From: Neptunomonas japonica JAMM 1380
GTDB lineage: Bacteria > Pseudomonadota > Gammaproteobacteria > Pseudomonadales > Balneatricaceae
DNA length: 64,000 bases
Direction: 5' to 3'
NCBI RefSeq assembly: GCF_016592555.1
Contig: NZ_AP014546.1
Coordinates: forward strand, 806,001 to 870,000
The notes below the pieces were generated by a model. That model had not been told where the DNA came from. It saw only the letters and a list, made by a program, of their open reading frames with translations, and did not search any database. Positions 55,795 to 64,000 of this stretch are shown here, one piece after another; positions within the stretch are counted from its first letter, which is position 1, and each line of letters opens with the position of its first letter. Both the position numbers and the translations under genes were made by a program.

Positions 55795-57633
55795 CTATTC
55801 GTCTAAGAAGCTGCGCAAGTGATCAGAACGGCTAGGGTGACGTAGTTTTCTCAACGCTTTTGCTTCAATCTGGCGAATACGTTCGCGAGTAACATCAAAC
55901 TGTTTACCCACTTCTTCAAGTGTATGATCAGTGTTCATGTCGATACCAAAGCGCATTCTAAGCACTTTAGCTTCGCGAGCAGTTAGGCCTGCCAGTACTT
56001 CGCGTGTTGATTCTCGTAGACCTTCGCCAGTTGCTGAATCAACAGGTGATGTATGGTTGCCATCTTCGATAAAGTCTCCAAGGCTAGAGTCTTCATCATC
56101 ACCGATAGGTGTTTCCATCGAGATAGGTTCTTTAGCAATTTTAAGAACTTTTCTGATTTTATCTTCTGGCATCTCCATGCGTTCAGCTAATTCTTCAGGT
56201 AATGGTTCACGCCCCATTTCCTGTAGCATTTGACGAGAGATGCGGTTCAGTTTATTGATCGTTTCGATCATATGAACTGGAATACGAATCGTACGTGCTT
56301 GGTCAGCGATAGAGCGGGTGATAGCCTGTCGAATCCACCAAGTAGCATAAGTAGAGAACTTATAACCACGACGGTATTCGAATTTATCAACGGCTTTCAT
56401 CAAACCGATGTTACCTTCCTGAATAAGATCTAGGAACTGTAAACCGCGGTTGGTGTATTTTTTTGCAATAGATATAACCAGACGTAAGTTGGCTTCCACC
56501 ATCTCTTTTTTGGCACGTCGAGCGTGAGCTTCGCCGATAGATAGGCGGCGGTTAACATCTTTTATATCTGACAAAGAGATCTGTGCTTCATCTTCGAGCT
56601 GGATCAGCTTGCGTTGAGCGCGCTGAAGGTCGGGTAGATTGATCTTCATTGCTCTTGAATAGTCTGCACCTGATGCAATCATCTTTTCAAGCCAAGCTGT
56701 ATCTGTTTCGTTACCTGGGAACTCTTTGATAAAGAAAATTCTTGGCATTTTACAGCGTTGGACACAGATACGCATAATGGTGCGTTCTTGTTGTCGCGTA
56801 CGTGCGATGAAATCTCTTACGCGTACAACGAGTGTTTCATAGAAGCGTGGAGATAGTTTTATCGGCGCAAAAGAAACAGCAAGTTCATCCATCGCAATAG
56901 TAAATTCTTTGCTATCCCGGCCATGTTGTTCAACGGCCCCGTAGACGGCGAGCAAATTTTCTTTAATGAGAGTGAAACGAACACGTGCTTCTTCAGGGTC
57001 TGGGCCGCGATCACCTTCTTCTTCGTCATCGCTGTCATCGCCGTTTTCGTCTTCTTCTGCCTCAGCGTCTTCACCGAGCTCTTCTTGAATAGCCGCAGCT
57101 TCAGCAGCTTGCGCTGCAATAACGCTATCAGGGTCGATGTAACCGCTGAATATGTCACTGAGACGGCCTTCTTCTTGAAGTACTGAATTGTAAGCTTCAA
57201 GGATGATCTCTACAGAACCTGGAAAAAAGGCTAAAGCAGACATGACTTCTCGAATGCCTTCTTCTATACGCTTAGCGATGACGATTTCGCCTTCGCGCGT
57301 CAGAAGTTCAACGGTACCCATTTCGCGCATATACATGCGGACAGGATCAGTTGTGCGTCCAGCGTCAGATTCAACTAAGGCAGCAACCGCTTCTTCGTCA
57401 GTATCTACTGAAGAATCACCTTCTTTCATCAATAGCGTTTCGGCGTCAGGGGCAACTTCAGACACAGGAATACCCATGTCGTTGATCATGCGGATTATAT
57501 CTTCCACCTGATCGGGATCGGCGATATCCTCAGGCAGGTGATCATTCACCTCAGTATATGTGAGATAGCCTTGTTCTTTACCGCGAGCTATCAGTTCTTT
57601 GAGACGAGATTGCTGCTGAGAGATGCCAGTCAT
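55795..57633 (-). CDS. rpoD: RNA polymerase primary sigma factor RpoD (sigma-70)
   Basis: 612 aa. Housekeeping sigma factor. Region 1.1 (residues about 1-80), region 1.2 ([21 protein letters not shown]), an acidic non-conserved insert (about 180-215), region 2 ([57 protein letters not shown]), region 3 and region 4 HTH ([20 protein letters not shown]) are all visible. It lies downstream of dnaG on the same strand after a 161-bp gap, which may hold its own promoter. Confidence 0.98.
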   Translation of the reverse strand: MTGISQQQSRLKELIARGKEQGYLTYTEVNDHLPEDIADPDQVEDIIRMINDMGIPVSEVAPDAETLLMKEGDSSVDTDEEAVAALVESDAGRTTDPVRMYMREMGTVELLTREGEIVIAKRIEEGIREVMSALAFFPGSVEIILEAYNSVLQEEGRLSDIFSGYIDPDSVIAAQAAEAAAIQEELGEDAEAEEDENGDDSDDEEEGDRGPDPEEARVRFTLIKENLLAVYGAVEQHGRDSKEFTIAMDELAVSFAPIKLSPRFYETLVVRVRDFIARTRQQERTIMRICVQRCKMPRIFFIKEFPGNETDTAWLEKMIASGADYSRAMKINLPDLQRAQRKLIQLEDEAQISLSDIKDVNRRLSIGEAHARRAKKEMVEANLRLVISIAKKYTNRGLQFLDLIQEGNIGLMKAVDKFEYRRGYKFSTYATWWIRQAITRSIADQARTIRIPVHMIETINKLNRISRQMLQEMGREPLPEELAERMEMPEDKIRKVLKIAKEPISMETPIGDDEDSSLGDFIEDGNHTSPVDSATGEGLRESTREVLAGLTAREAKVLRMRFGIDMNTDHTLEEVGKQFDVTRERIRQIEAKALRKLRHPSRSDHLRSFLDE

Positions 57634-57794
57634 AGATGTCCTACGATGATGCGATTTTGAACTACAAAAAATGTGAGCGCGATATTATAACGTTGAGCTC
57701 TTGTCAAAGCTAGCTTAAACCTATGATACGTACTTCACAGGTTTAACCTTAGCCTATTTTTAGAATGTTGGGGTGAAATTAAAAAAACAACCGC

Positions 57795-59594
57795 TCATTT
57801 TATAGATGTTAATGATCGCAAGCGCTCTTTTTCATTAGGCGTGAGCGAAGATAAGGGTTTTTTCTGTAACTCTTCGAGTTCGTGCTCTTGTTGTCTTGAT
57901 AGTAGTCTTGCCCATGCTTCATCAAAAAGAAGGTTAGGGTCGCCATTTAAAACAGGATCAAGATGGGATATTTCGCTGAGTTGTAGTAGGTGGTTGTTCA
58001 GGTTTGAATCGTCACGCCAGTCTATAAGCAGAGGGCCGAGCGAGGTGGTATTGGTGTTTTTAAGGTAATCGATTAATAGGCAAAGTAAGTCAATATGAGG
58101 CTCGTTCAAATCTGCAAGTTGTTTTGAGTCATACACCTTAGTGGCCAGTTTTGGGTAGTGTAATAGTAGCGAAATAATATGGCTACAGAGGCTAGCGGTT
58201 TGTTGTTTTTGACTTGTGATTGAACGCTTTTTTGTTGGTGTAAATGAGTGTGCCTTTGTGTCTTTGGGGGGGCGAGCAGTTGGTTCTGGTGTGCTTTGTG
58301 TTAAATTGATGGTGCTATTAATTTGCTCAAGACTCAGGCCAGTTACTTTACAAATGCGGTCGAGCATCATTTGCTGGAGTAGGCTTGTTTGCATTTGATG
58401 AATGAGGGGTAGTGCTTTGTTGCTAAATCTTGCTTGCCCGTCCATGGTTGTCATGTCGGTGTCTTCTGCCAAAGAGCGAAAGAAAAATTCTGAAAGAGGT
58501 AGTGCTTCGTCGAGATGTTTTTCAAACCCTTGCTTTGATTCACTGCGTACTAATGTGTCAGGGTCTTCGCCTTCGGGAAGAAATAGAAAACGAGCTTCTT
58601 GCCCGTCTTTAATCACAGGCAGTGTTGTTTCAAGAGCACGTTCAGCCGCTTTTCTGCCGGCGTTGTCGCCATCAAAGCAAAATATGATTTCAGGTACGGT
58701 CTTGAATAGGCGCTCAAGGTGCTGAGTTGTTGTGGCTGTGCCGAGCGTAGCGACGGCGTATGTTATGCCAAATTGAGCAAGGCTAATAACATCCATATAC
58801 CCTTCAACTATAATGATGCGCTCTAACTTTTGTGAAAGTTTACGTGCTTCATAAAGGCCATAAAGCTCGCGGCTTTTGTGAAAAGTATCAGTCTCTGGGG
58901 AGTTTAAGTATTTGGGTTTGTCGTCGCCAAGTACTCGTCCGCCGAAAGCGATCACACGACCGCGCATATCACGAATAGGGAATATGATTCTTTCTCTAAA
59001 GCGGTCGTAAAGACTGTCTTTTTCTTCATGCCTAATGAGCATGCCGCTTTTCTCAAGCAGTTCTAAGTTGGTTGGAGTGCCGCCTATCTTCTTCAGTAGG
59101 TTGTCCCAGCCAGGAGGGGCGTAGCCAACACCAAATATTTTTGCAATTTGTCCCGTTAGCCCTCTGGATTTAAGGTAGGCAACGGCCTGGTCGCGATGAG
59201 CGTGTGTCTTAAGTTGGTCTTGGTAAAAAATGGCGGCTTCATCAAGAATATTGTATTGCGCTTTGTATTCGTTGCGCTGTTGCTCTTGATGTTCGTCTCT
59301 AGGTACGTCAACACCAACAAGTTTGGCGACTTCTTCCACAGCTTGGGGGAATTCAAGGCGATCATATTCCATAAGGAATCCGATAGCATTGCCGCCTGCG
59401 CCACAGCCAAAGCAGTAATAAAATTGCTTATCAGGGCTTACTGAAAAGGAGGGAGACTTCTCTTGATGGAAAGGGCAGAGTCCAGAGTAATTTTTGCCGG
59501 ATTTTTTAAGTTTTACACGACCATCAATCAGGTCAACAATGTTGACACGAGCAAGAAGGTCATCAATAAAGTTTTGCGGTATACGTCCGGCCAT
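57795..59594 (-). CDS. dnaG: DNA primase DnaG
   Basis: 599 aa. Makes RNA primers for replication. The N-terminal CHC2 zinc domain is intact (GLCPFHQEKSPSFSVSPDKQ, then FYYCFGCGAGGNAIGFLMEY). The RNAP core has the TOPRIM motifs IIIVEGYMDVISLAQFG and EIIFCFDGDNAGRKAAERA. The C-terminal helicase-binding domain (about 450-599) is preceded by a variable linker. It belongs to the macromolecular synthesis operon with the yqeY-like gene and rpsU upstream and rpoD downstream. Confidence 0.97.
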   Translation of the reverse strand: MAGRIPQNFIDDLLARVNIVDLIDGRVKLKKSGKNYSGLCPFHQEKSPSFSVSPDKQFYYCFGCGAGGNAIGFLMEYDRLEFPQAVEEVAKLVGVDVPRDEHQEQQRNEYKAQYNILDEAAIFYQDQLKTHAHRDQAVAYLKSRGLTGQIAKIFGVGYAPPGWDNLLKKIGGTPTNLELLEKSGMLIRHEEKDSLYDRFRERIIFPIRDMRGRVIAFGGRVLGDDKPKYLNSPETDTFHKSRELYGLYEARKLSQKLERIIIVEGYMDVISLAQFGITYAVATLGTATTTQHLERLFKTVPEIIFCFDGDNAGRKAAERALETTLPVIKDGQEARFLFLPEGEDPDTLVRSESKQGFEKHLDEALPLSEFFFRSLAEDTDMTTMDGQARFSNKALPLIHQMQTSLLQQMMLDRICKVTGLSLEQINSTINLTQSTPEPTARPPKDTKAHSFTPTKKRSITSQKQQTASLCSHIISLLLHYPKLATKVYDSKQLADLNEPHIDLLCLLIDYLKNTNTTSLGPLLIDWRDDSNLNNHLLQLSEISHLDPVLNGDPNLLFDEAWARLLSRQQEHELEELQKKPLSSLTPNEKERLRSLTSIK

Positions 59595-59626
59595 CTTCTA
59601 CTCAATCATGGGGATTGAAGAGAATC

Positions 59627-60076
59627 TTAACGTGCTAGACGCTCTTTTACGAGTTTCGAAACCATACCCATGTCGGCACGGCCTTGTAATTTTGGCTTTA
59701 ATGCAGCCATGAGTTTGCCCATATCTTGAGCTCCGCTCGCGCCAGTGGCAGCGATAGCTTCGTCTAAGGCAGTACTTATTTCTTCATCCGTTAGCGATTG
59801 CGGCAAGTAGGTTTTAATCACCTCCAGTTCTTGTCGCTCGATATCCGCCAGGTCAGTGCGGTTCGCTTTATCATATTGTGAGATTGAATCACGTCGTTGT
59901 TTAGACATTTTGTCCAATACGGCAATAATTCTTGCATCATCCAACTCAATACGCTCATCGACTTCGATGCGTTTGATTTCTGCCAAAATTAAGCGAATGG
60001 TGCTCAGCAGTGCTTTTTCTTTTGCACGCATTGCTGCTTTCATTGCTTCAGTAATCTGTTTTTTGAGTACTGGCAT
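59627..60076 (-). CDS. yqeY: GatB/YqeY domain-containing protein
   Basis: 149 aa. The all-helical YqeY fold resembles the tRNA-interacting tail of GatB. It shows LKKQITEAMKAAMRAKEKAL LSTIRLILAEIKRIEVDER and the C-terminal ATGASGAQDMGKLMAALKPK LQGRADMG. In Pseudomonas and relatives this gene lies between rpsU and dnaG as here. A role in tRNA-dependent amidation is suspected for the family but not shown. Confidence 0.93.
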   Translation of the reverse strand: MPVLKKQITEAMKAAMRAKEKALLSTIRLILAEIKRIEVDERIELDDARIIAVLDKMSKQRRDSISQYDKANRTDLADIERQELEVIKTYLPQSLTDEEISTALDEAIAATGASGAQDMGKLMAALKPKLQGRADMGMVSKLVKERLAR

Positions 60077-60128
60077 TATGGCCTGGCCTGTGTTGGATAA
60101 TGGTTAAATCTCGAAAAGATGCTGCGTC

Positions 60129-60344
60129 TTAGTACATGCGTACGCGACGTGAAATATCACGAGATACTTTCTTAGCATGACGCTTAACAGCTGCTGCTGC
60201 TTTACGCTTACGAACAGATGTTGGTTTTTCGTAGAATTCGCGCTTACGTACTTCAGCTAGAACACCAGCTTTTTCGCAAGAACGCTTGAAACGACGAAGT
60301 GCAACATCAAATGGCTCGTTATCTTTTACTTTTACTGCAGGCAT
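60129..60344 (-). CDS. rpsU: 30S ribosomal protein S21
   Basis: 71 aa, the standard bacterial length. [58 protein letters not shown] is nearly identical to enterobacterial S21, which helps base-pair the Shine-Dalgarno helix on the 30S platform. It heads the minus-strand operon to dnaG and rpoD and has its own sigma-70 promoter about 60 bp upstream. Confidence 0.98.
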   Translation of the reverse strand: MPAVKVKDNEPFDVALRRFKRSCEKAGVLAEVRKREFYEKPTSVRKRKAAAAVKRHAKKVSRDISRRVRMY

Positions 60345-60409
60345 GTTTATTTAACCTAAATCTATTGATATAAACCCATTCAAGAGAATGTTCTCAAATG
60401 AGGCGCTAA

Positions 60410-60438
60410 ATTTTAAGGCCAAGCTTATTAATTGTCAA
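60410..60438 (-). promoter_or_regulatory. Sigma-70 promoter for rpsU-yqeY-dnaG
   Basis: On the minus strand TTGACA (60433-60438), a 17-bp spacer and TAAAAT (60410-60415) give a near-consensus promoter. The transcript should start near 60403, leaving a leader of about 58 nt before rpsU. A small palindrome GAGAA-TG-TTCTC (60384-60395) lies early in that leader. Confidence 0.8.
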
Positions 60439-60516
60439 AGTGATATTCGTGTAATTATGCGATATATAAGTGATAATGCAGTTGTTCTTAGGTATTTAAT
60501 TGAGTGATAAGTAAAG

Positions 60517-61545
60517 ATGATAGTGTTGGGGATTGAAACCTCTTGTGATGAGACCGGTGTGGCTCTTTATGATCATGAGAAAGGCTTGCTGGCAGATACT
60601 CTCTACAGCCAAGTAGCGATGCATTCTGAATACGGGGGTGTTGTTCCTGAGTTAGCATCGCGAGACCATATTCGTAAGCTCTTACCATTGGTAACTGAAA
60701 CACTAAAACTGGCAAAGTTAACAGCAGCTGATATAGACGCTGTTGCCTATACAGCAGGCCCCGGTCTCGTTGGTGCGTTGATGGTGGGTGCTGCTACCGG
60801 CCGTTCAATGGCGATGGGGTGGGGAGTGCCAGCTATCGGTGTACACCATATGGAAGGGCATTTGCTTGCTCCTATGCTTGAAGATAATCCGCCTGCTTTC
60901 CCATTTGTCGCGCTCTTGGTGAGTGGAGGGCATACACAACTTGTTAAAGTTGAAGGTATCGGCCAGTACCAGTTGCTCGGCGAGTCGTTAGATGACGCCG
61001 CCGGAGAAGCTTTTGATAAAGCGGCTAAAATGCTGGGCTTAGATTACCCGGGTGGGCCACTAATTGCTAAGCTTGCTGAAAAAGGCGACCGTACACGGTT
61101 GCGCTTTCCCCGTCCAATGACTGATAGACCTGGGTTGGATTTTAGCTTTTCTGGTTTGAAAACTTTCACGATGAACACGATTCGTGATCTTAAAGTTGAT
61201 GGACTGCTTTCTGAAGCTGATAAAGCCGATATTGCTGCTGCATTTGAAGAAGCTACTGTGGATACGTTGGCTATTAAGTGTCGTCGCGCCTTGCAGCAGA
61301 CAGGGTTAAAGCAACTTATTATCGCCGGTGGTGTTAGTGCTAATCAGCGTTTACGCGATGGCCTTGAAAAAATGGTTAAGAAGGAAAAGTCTCAACTTTT
61401 TTACGCGCGCCAAGAGTTTTGTACCGATAACGGCGCAATGATTGCCTACGCTGGATGTCAGCGCTTGCTCGCAGGGCAATCAAGTGGCTTGGCGATTGAG
61501 GCTAAACCGCGCTGGGCAATGGATCTTTTAGAATCTTGTCGTTAA
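60517..61545 (+). CDS. tsaD: tRNA N6-adenosine threonylcarbamoyltransferase TsaD
   Basis: 342 aa. TsaD transfers threonylcarbamoyl from TC-AMP to A37 of ANN-decoding tRNAs with TsaB and TsaE. The ASKHA-type metal site [11 protein letters not shown] is seen, together with [44 protein letters not shown] and [10 protein letters not shown]. It is divergent from rpsU, the usual gammaproteobacterial arrangement, and begins the tsaD-folB-folK series. Confidence 0.97.
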   Translation: MIVLGIETSCDETGVALYDHEKGLLADTLYSQVAMHSEYGGVVPELASRDHIRKLLPLVTETLKLAKLTAADIDAVAYTAGPGLVGALMVGAATGRSMAMGWGVPAIGVHHMEGHLLAPMLEDNPPAFPFVALLVSGGHTQLVKVEGIGQYQLLGESLDDAAGEAFDKAAKMLGLDYPGGPLIAKLAEKGDRTRLRFPRPMTDRPGLDFSFSGLKTFTMNTIRDLKVDGLLSEADKADIAAAFEEATVDTLAIKCRRALQQTGLKQLIIAGGVSANQRLRDGLEKMVKKEKSQLFYARQEFCTDNGAMIAYAGCQRLLAGQSSGLAIEAKPRWAMDLLESCR

Positions 61546-61586
61546 CTTAATACGAATTGAATATTTAATAATCAGGTGGTAGTTGC

Positions 61587-61943
61587 GTGGATATTGTTTA
61601 TATCAGGTCCTTACAGGTGGAAACGGTCATTGGTATTTATGACTGGGAAAGGGAGATTCGCCAAGCAGTTGTATTGGACTTGGAAATGGGTACTGATATT
61701 CGACAAGCAGCACTCACTGAAGATATTGAAAGTACATTAAACTATAAAAGTGTTTGTGATCGTTTAATAGAGTTCATAAGCAACAGTGAGTTTTTGTTAG
61801 TTGAGACGATGGCAGAAGAGATTGCGGCGCTTGTTATGCAGGAGTTTAACGTACCTTGGATTAAGCTCAGTTTAGGAAAGCCAGCGGCTATTCCGGCAGC
61901 AGCCAGTGTTGGCGTTGTTATCGAAAGAGGAGCGCCTCTTTGA
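61587..61943 (+). CDS. folB: Dihydroneopterin aldolase FolB
   Basis: 118 aa from a GTG at 61587. Catalyses conversion of dihydroneopterin to 6-hydroxymethyl-dihydropterin in folate synthesis. The start DIVYIRSLQVETVIGIYDWE REIRQ is canonical, and the LNYKSVCDRLIEFISNSEFL LVETMAEEIA segment contains the conserved substrate-site residues. Its TGA overlaps the folK TTG start. Confidence 0.95.
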   Translation: MDIVYIRSLQVETVIGIYDWEREIRQAVVLDLEMGTDIRQAALTEDIESTLNYKSVCDRLIEFISNSEFLLVETMAEEIAALVMQEFNVPWIKLSLGKPAAIPAAASVGVVIERGAPL

Positions 61944-62464
61944 TTTCGCGCGTATATCTGAGTATTGGTAGTAATATTGAACGTTACCATCATGTGGCGG
62001 CAGGTTTGGATAAGCTGGAGATGCTTTTTTCTCCTCTAATTATCTCTTCTGTTTATGAAAGTGAAGCGGTAGGTTTTAACGGAAACCCATTTTTGAACTT
62101 GGTAGTTGGCTTAGATACAGAGTTAAGCGTGGGTGCTCTGTTACAAGTGCTTAAAGGCATTGAGGATGAAAATGGACGAGTGCGTGGTGGGCCTAAGTTT
62201 GCTCCTCGAACATTGGATGTGGATATTCTGACCTTTGGAGCGCAAGTAGGTGAGATTGATAAGGTTCAGTTGCCACGAGACGAAATTCTGACTAATGCAT
62301 TTGTTTTATGGCCCTTGTCAGAGTTGGCGCCGCGTGAAATTCATCCTGTTGTTAATCAGTCTTATCAGTCTCTCTGGGATGAATACGATAAAAAACAGCA
62401 GAAGTTATGGGTTGTTGATTTTCAATGGAAAGACCAGTTGATCTCAGCGGCTGATCAACCCTGA
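61940..62464 (+). CDS. folK: 2-amino-4-hydroxy-6-hydroxymethyldihydropteridine pyrophosphokinase FolK
   Basis: 174 aa from a TTG at 61940 (MISRVYLSIGSNIERYHHVA). FolK pyrophosphorylates the FolB product. The family motifs ESEAVGFNGNPFLNLVVGLD and RVRGGPKFAPRTLDVDILTF G (with the metal-binding DxD-like pair) are visible, as is PRDEILTNAFVLWPLSEL. It overlaps folB by 4 bp. Its 3' end runs 10 bp into the convergent cca gene. Confidence 0.93.
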   Translation: MISRVYLSIGSNIERYHHVAAGLDKLEMLFSPLIISSVYESEAVGFNGNPFLNLVVGLDTELSVGALLQVLKGIEDENGRVRGGPKFAPRTLDVDILTFGAQVGEIDKVQLPRDEILTNAFVLWPLSELAPREIHPVVNQSYQSLWDEYDKKQQKLWVVDFQWKDQLISAADQP

Positions 62465-63570
62465 CATATCTCTAATTGTAGACGCTTTAACTCGCTTCCT
62501 AGCGCCGCTCCTTTATAGCCTTTCGTGATCAGTTCTTGAGGTTTAATACCGTTTAACTTGGTCAGAAGGGCTTCCAGCTTTTCAGTTTCTAATTTCTTTC
62601 GGTATAGCGCTAGGCTTAGTAGCTGGCATGCCTCTAATAATGGTTTAAGACGCTCAGGGCGCCGCAGTAAATCAAGCGCTTGAATGAAAGAGAGTTTCTG
62701 TTCAGCGCTTGTTGTTTCCCAGTGGTGCAATGTTACGATACTTTTACGTACTTGGGTCGCTAAATCCCTATAATGATTTGGTGTTTTTAGTTGTTGGCAA
62801 AGGTTGCGTAATTCGCTATCTGGGGCGGATTCGTCCATAAAACACAATGAGGATAATGCCGCAAAACGGACTTCTTTGCTTGTGCTTTTGGAAAATGATT
62901 TCTGTAGAACCGCTGCTTCTTGTGAGTCAATGAGCATAACGAAGTGTGGGAAGAGTGTCTTAAGTGCATGGGCATCATGGAGCACTTGGAAAAAAGTGAG
63001 TGGGGATGTTTCTCCTAGAGAACGCTCCATTTCTTGCCAGACTCGTTCCCGCGTTAAGTGCTCCAATTCGTCAGTAGCTGAAATGTCTTGCATTAACCCT
63101 AATGTTTCAGGAGCGAGTGTAAAGCCCAAGTGGGCGTAGCGTGCAGCGAAGCGAGCAACGCGCAAAACGCGAAGAGGGTCTTCGCTAAAAGCTGGAGAAA
63201 CATGACGTAAACTTTTAGCTATTAAGTCTTTTTGGCCTCCGTATGGGTCAAATATCTGTCCATCATCAGATTGCGCCATAGCGTTAATGGTTAGGTCGCG
63301 GCGTGAAAGGTCTTCTTCTAAAGTTACATCTGGACTGGCGTGATATTGAAATCCACTATAGCCCTTGCCGCTCTTGCGTTCTGTGCGAGCTAAGGCATAC
63401 TCTTCGCCACTTGTAGGATGGATAAAAACAGGAAAGTCACAGCCGACAGGTTTGTACTTCTGTTCTAGCATCTCTTGAGGGGTGGCGCCGACAACAACCC
63501 AGTCTCTATCATAAACAGGATAGTTAAGAAGTTGATCTCTAACGGCGCCGCCTACAAGGTATATTTTCAT
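62455..63570 (-). CDS. cca: CCA tRNA nucleotidyltransferase (short form, HD site not seen)
   Basis: 371 aa. Adds or repairs the 3' CCA of tRNAs. The class II nucleotidyltransferase head is intact: YLVGGAVRDQLLNYPVYDRD WVVVG with the DRD carboxylates, RRDLTINAMAQ, DPYGGQKDL, and SEDPLRVLRVARFAARY. E. coli Cca (412 aa) has a C-terminal HD phosphohydrolase domain with HTLMVL and HDLGK; the matching region here reads AALSSLCFMDES and lacks those residues. Repair-associated phosphatase activity is therefore probably lost. It overlaps folK tail to tail. Confidence 0.93.
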   Translation of the reverse strand: MKIYLVGGAVRDQLLNYPVYDRDWVVVGATPQEMLEQKYKPVGCDFPVFIHPTSGEEYALARTERKSGKGYSGFQYHASPDVTLEEDLSRRDLTINAMAQSDDGQIFDPYGGQKDLIAKSLRHVSPAFSEDPLRVLRVARFAARYAHLGFTLAPETLGLMQDISATDELEHLTRERVWQEMERSLGETSPLTFFQVLHDAHALKTLFPHFVMLIDSQEAAVLQKSFSKSTSKEVRFAALSSLCFMDESAPDSELRNLCQQLKTPNHYRDLATQVRKSIVTLHHWETTSAEQKLSFIQALDLLRRPERLKPLLEACQLLSLALYRKKLETEKLEALLTKLNGIKPQELITKGYKGAALGSELKRLQLEICQG

Positions 63571-63580
63571 GGTGATCCTG

Positions 63581-63898
63581 TTATGCTTCTATTTTATCAG
63601 GATGGGATGCTGACCAAGCTTCAAACCCACCATCAAGACTGCTAACTTCTTCAAAGCCCTGCTTTGCTAAGTAGTCCGCTGCTGATTGGCTGCTAATACC
63701 GTGGTAGCAGCAAACAATCAATGGTGTTTCAAACTCAGCAGCCATCATAAATTCATGAAGGTTGTCATTAGATAGGTTAAAAGCACCGGGGATATGGCCT
63801 TGTTGGAAGCTCTGGGCATCTCTAATGTCTGCAATGACAGCACCTTTATCTAGCCATTCAATGGCTTGTGCAGAACTAATACAAATATACTGACTCAT
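63581..63898 (-). CDS. glpE: Thiosulfate sulfurtransferase GlpE (rhodanese)
   Basis: 105 aa single-domain rhodanese. The active-site loop CCYHGISSQSAADYL has the catalytic cysteine in the GlpE context CYHGxSS, and the ends DIRDAQSFQQGHIPGAFNLS NDNL and LDGGFEAWSASHP match GlpE. It transfers sulfane sulfur from thiosulfate to cyanide or to thioredoxin. Position between apaH and cca matches Pseudomonas-type gene order. Confidence 0.93.
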   Translation of the reverse strand: MSQYICISSAQAIEWLDKGAVIADIRDAQSFQQGHIPGAFNLSNDNLHEFMMAAEFETPLIVCCYHGISSQSAADYLAKQGFEEVSSLDGGFEAWSASHPDKIEA

Positions 63899-63913
63899 GA
63901 TAGTTTTCCAGTT

Positions 63914-64000
63914 CTAAAAATTGTTTTTTTGTAAGCTGGGTGTTTCAAAGTAAGCTAAATCATCTAATCGCAATGCCGTTAGCTTATCTCCCCAAATGCA
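63914..64000 (-). CDS. apaH: Diadenosine tetraphosphatase ApaH, C-terminal end (partial)
   Basis: The minus strand reads CIWGDKLTALRLDDLAYFET PSLQKNNF and a stop at 63914-63916. The CxWGGxLTALRL pattern is the conserved end of ApaH (symmetrical Ap4A hydrolase), with D replacing the second G. The neighbouring glpE supports this. Only 28 codons fall inside the window. Confidence 0.75.
   Translation of the reverse strand, partial: CIWGDKLTALRLDDLAYFETPSLQKNNF

Noticed and set aside
57684..57707. TTGACA and TATAAT on the minus strand upstream of rpoD
   Set aside because: Both hexamers are perfect, but they are only 12 bp apart, too close for a sigma-70 promoter. An internal rpoD promoter may exist but is not defined by this pair.

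Overview
The window is about 64 kb of chromosome from a polarly flagellated gammaproteobacterium. The gene order fliG-fliHIJ, fliK, fliLMNOPQR-flhB, flhA-flhF-fleN-fliA, cheYZAB-parC-parP, DUF2802, ccmABCDEFGHI follows the Pseudomonas/Oceanospirillales pattern. The macromolecular synthesis operon rpsU-dnaG-rpoD next to tsaD-folB-folK and cca-glpE-apaH is also typical of this group. Moderate-to-low GC, frequent TTG/GTG starts and the gene content suggest a marine member of the Oceanospirillales; the genus is not determined and this placement is inference.

Layout. (1) 1-24146: flagellar and chemotaxis locus. It holds the export apparatus and C-ring genes, the number/position regulators flhF and fleN, sigma-28 (fliA), and cheYZAB with the polar array-positioning pair parC/parP. 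A convergent two-gene unit (flhX and a second fliK-like gene) closes it. Sequence-level promoters show the expected hierarchy: perfect sigma-54 elements before fliK and flhA, and a sigma-28 element before cheY. Two genes carry long in-frame tandem repeats: fliK (9-bp unit, 483 bp) and parP (48 perfect copies of a 6-bp unit, 288 bp). No cheW or motCD is present where relatives have them. (2) 24290-31299: a complete System I cytochrome c maturation operon, ccmABCDEFGHI, including a short ccmD. The start of ccmG is split between two frames at a run of seven T. (3) 31362-35233: zipA, ligA and a yheU-like small gene. (4) 35302-38001, minus strand: a CBS-domain protein and mnmC.

(5) 38403-53155: a surface glycan or protein-glycan biosynthesis locus. 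A tviB/tviC-like pair should make UDP-N-acetylhexosaminuronic acid and ends in a strong terminator. It is followed by an AT-rich flippase and glycosyltransferase, then a tightly packed unit: bi-domain oxidoreductase, heparinase-like lyase, WbuB-like transferase, and pglC-pglD-maoC-pglE-pglF. The pgl-like genes predict a bacillosamine-type (2,4-diamino-2,4,6-trideoxy) first sugar on undecaprenyl phosphate. The embedded MaoC hydratase suggests that its N4-acyl group may be a 3-hydroxyacyl rather than acetyl. No polymerase, ligase or export channel is seen.

(6) 53202-55408: a LysR regulator divergent from an MFS transporter, with a candidate LysR operator between them. (7) 55592-55728: tRNA-Ile(CAU) plus a degenerate partial copy. 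(8) 55795-60344, minus strand: rpoD, dnaG, a yqeY/gatB-like gene and rpsU, with a sigma-70 promoter in front of rpsU and a terminator after rpoD. (9) 60517-64000: tsaD, folB and folK on the plus strand; cca, glpE and the 3' end of apaH on the minus strand.

The strongest candidates for something new are the length-variable FliK and ParP repeats, the split ccmG with an in-phase T_TTT_TTG slip site, and the maoC-containing bacillosamine pathway beside a lyase/bi-domain oxidoreductase pair.
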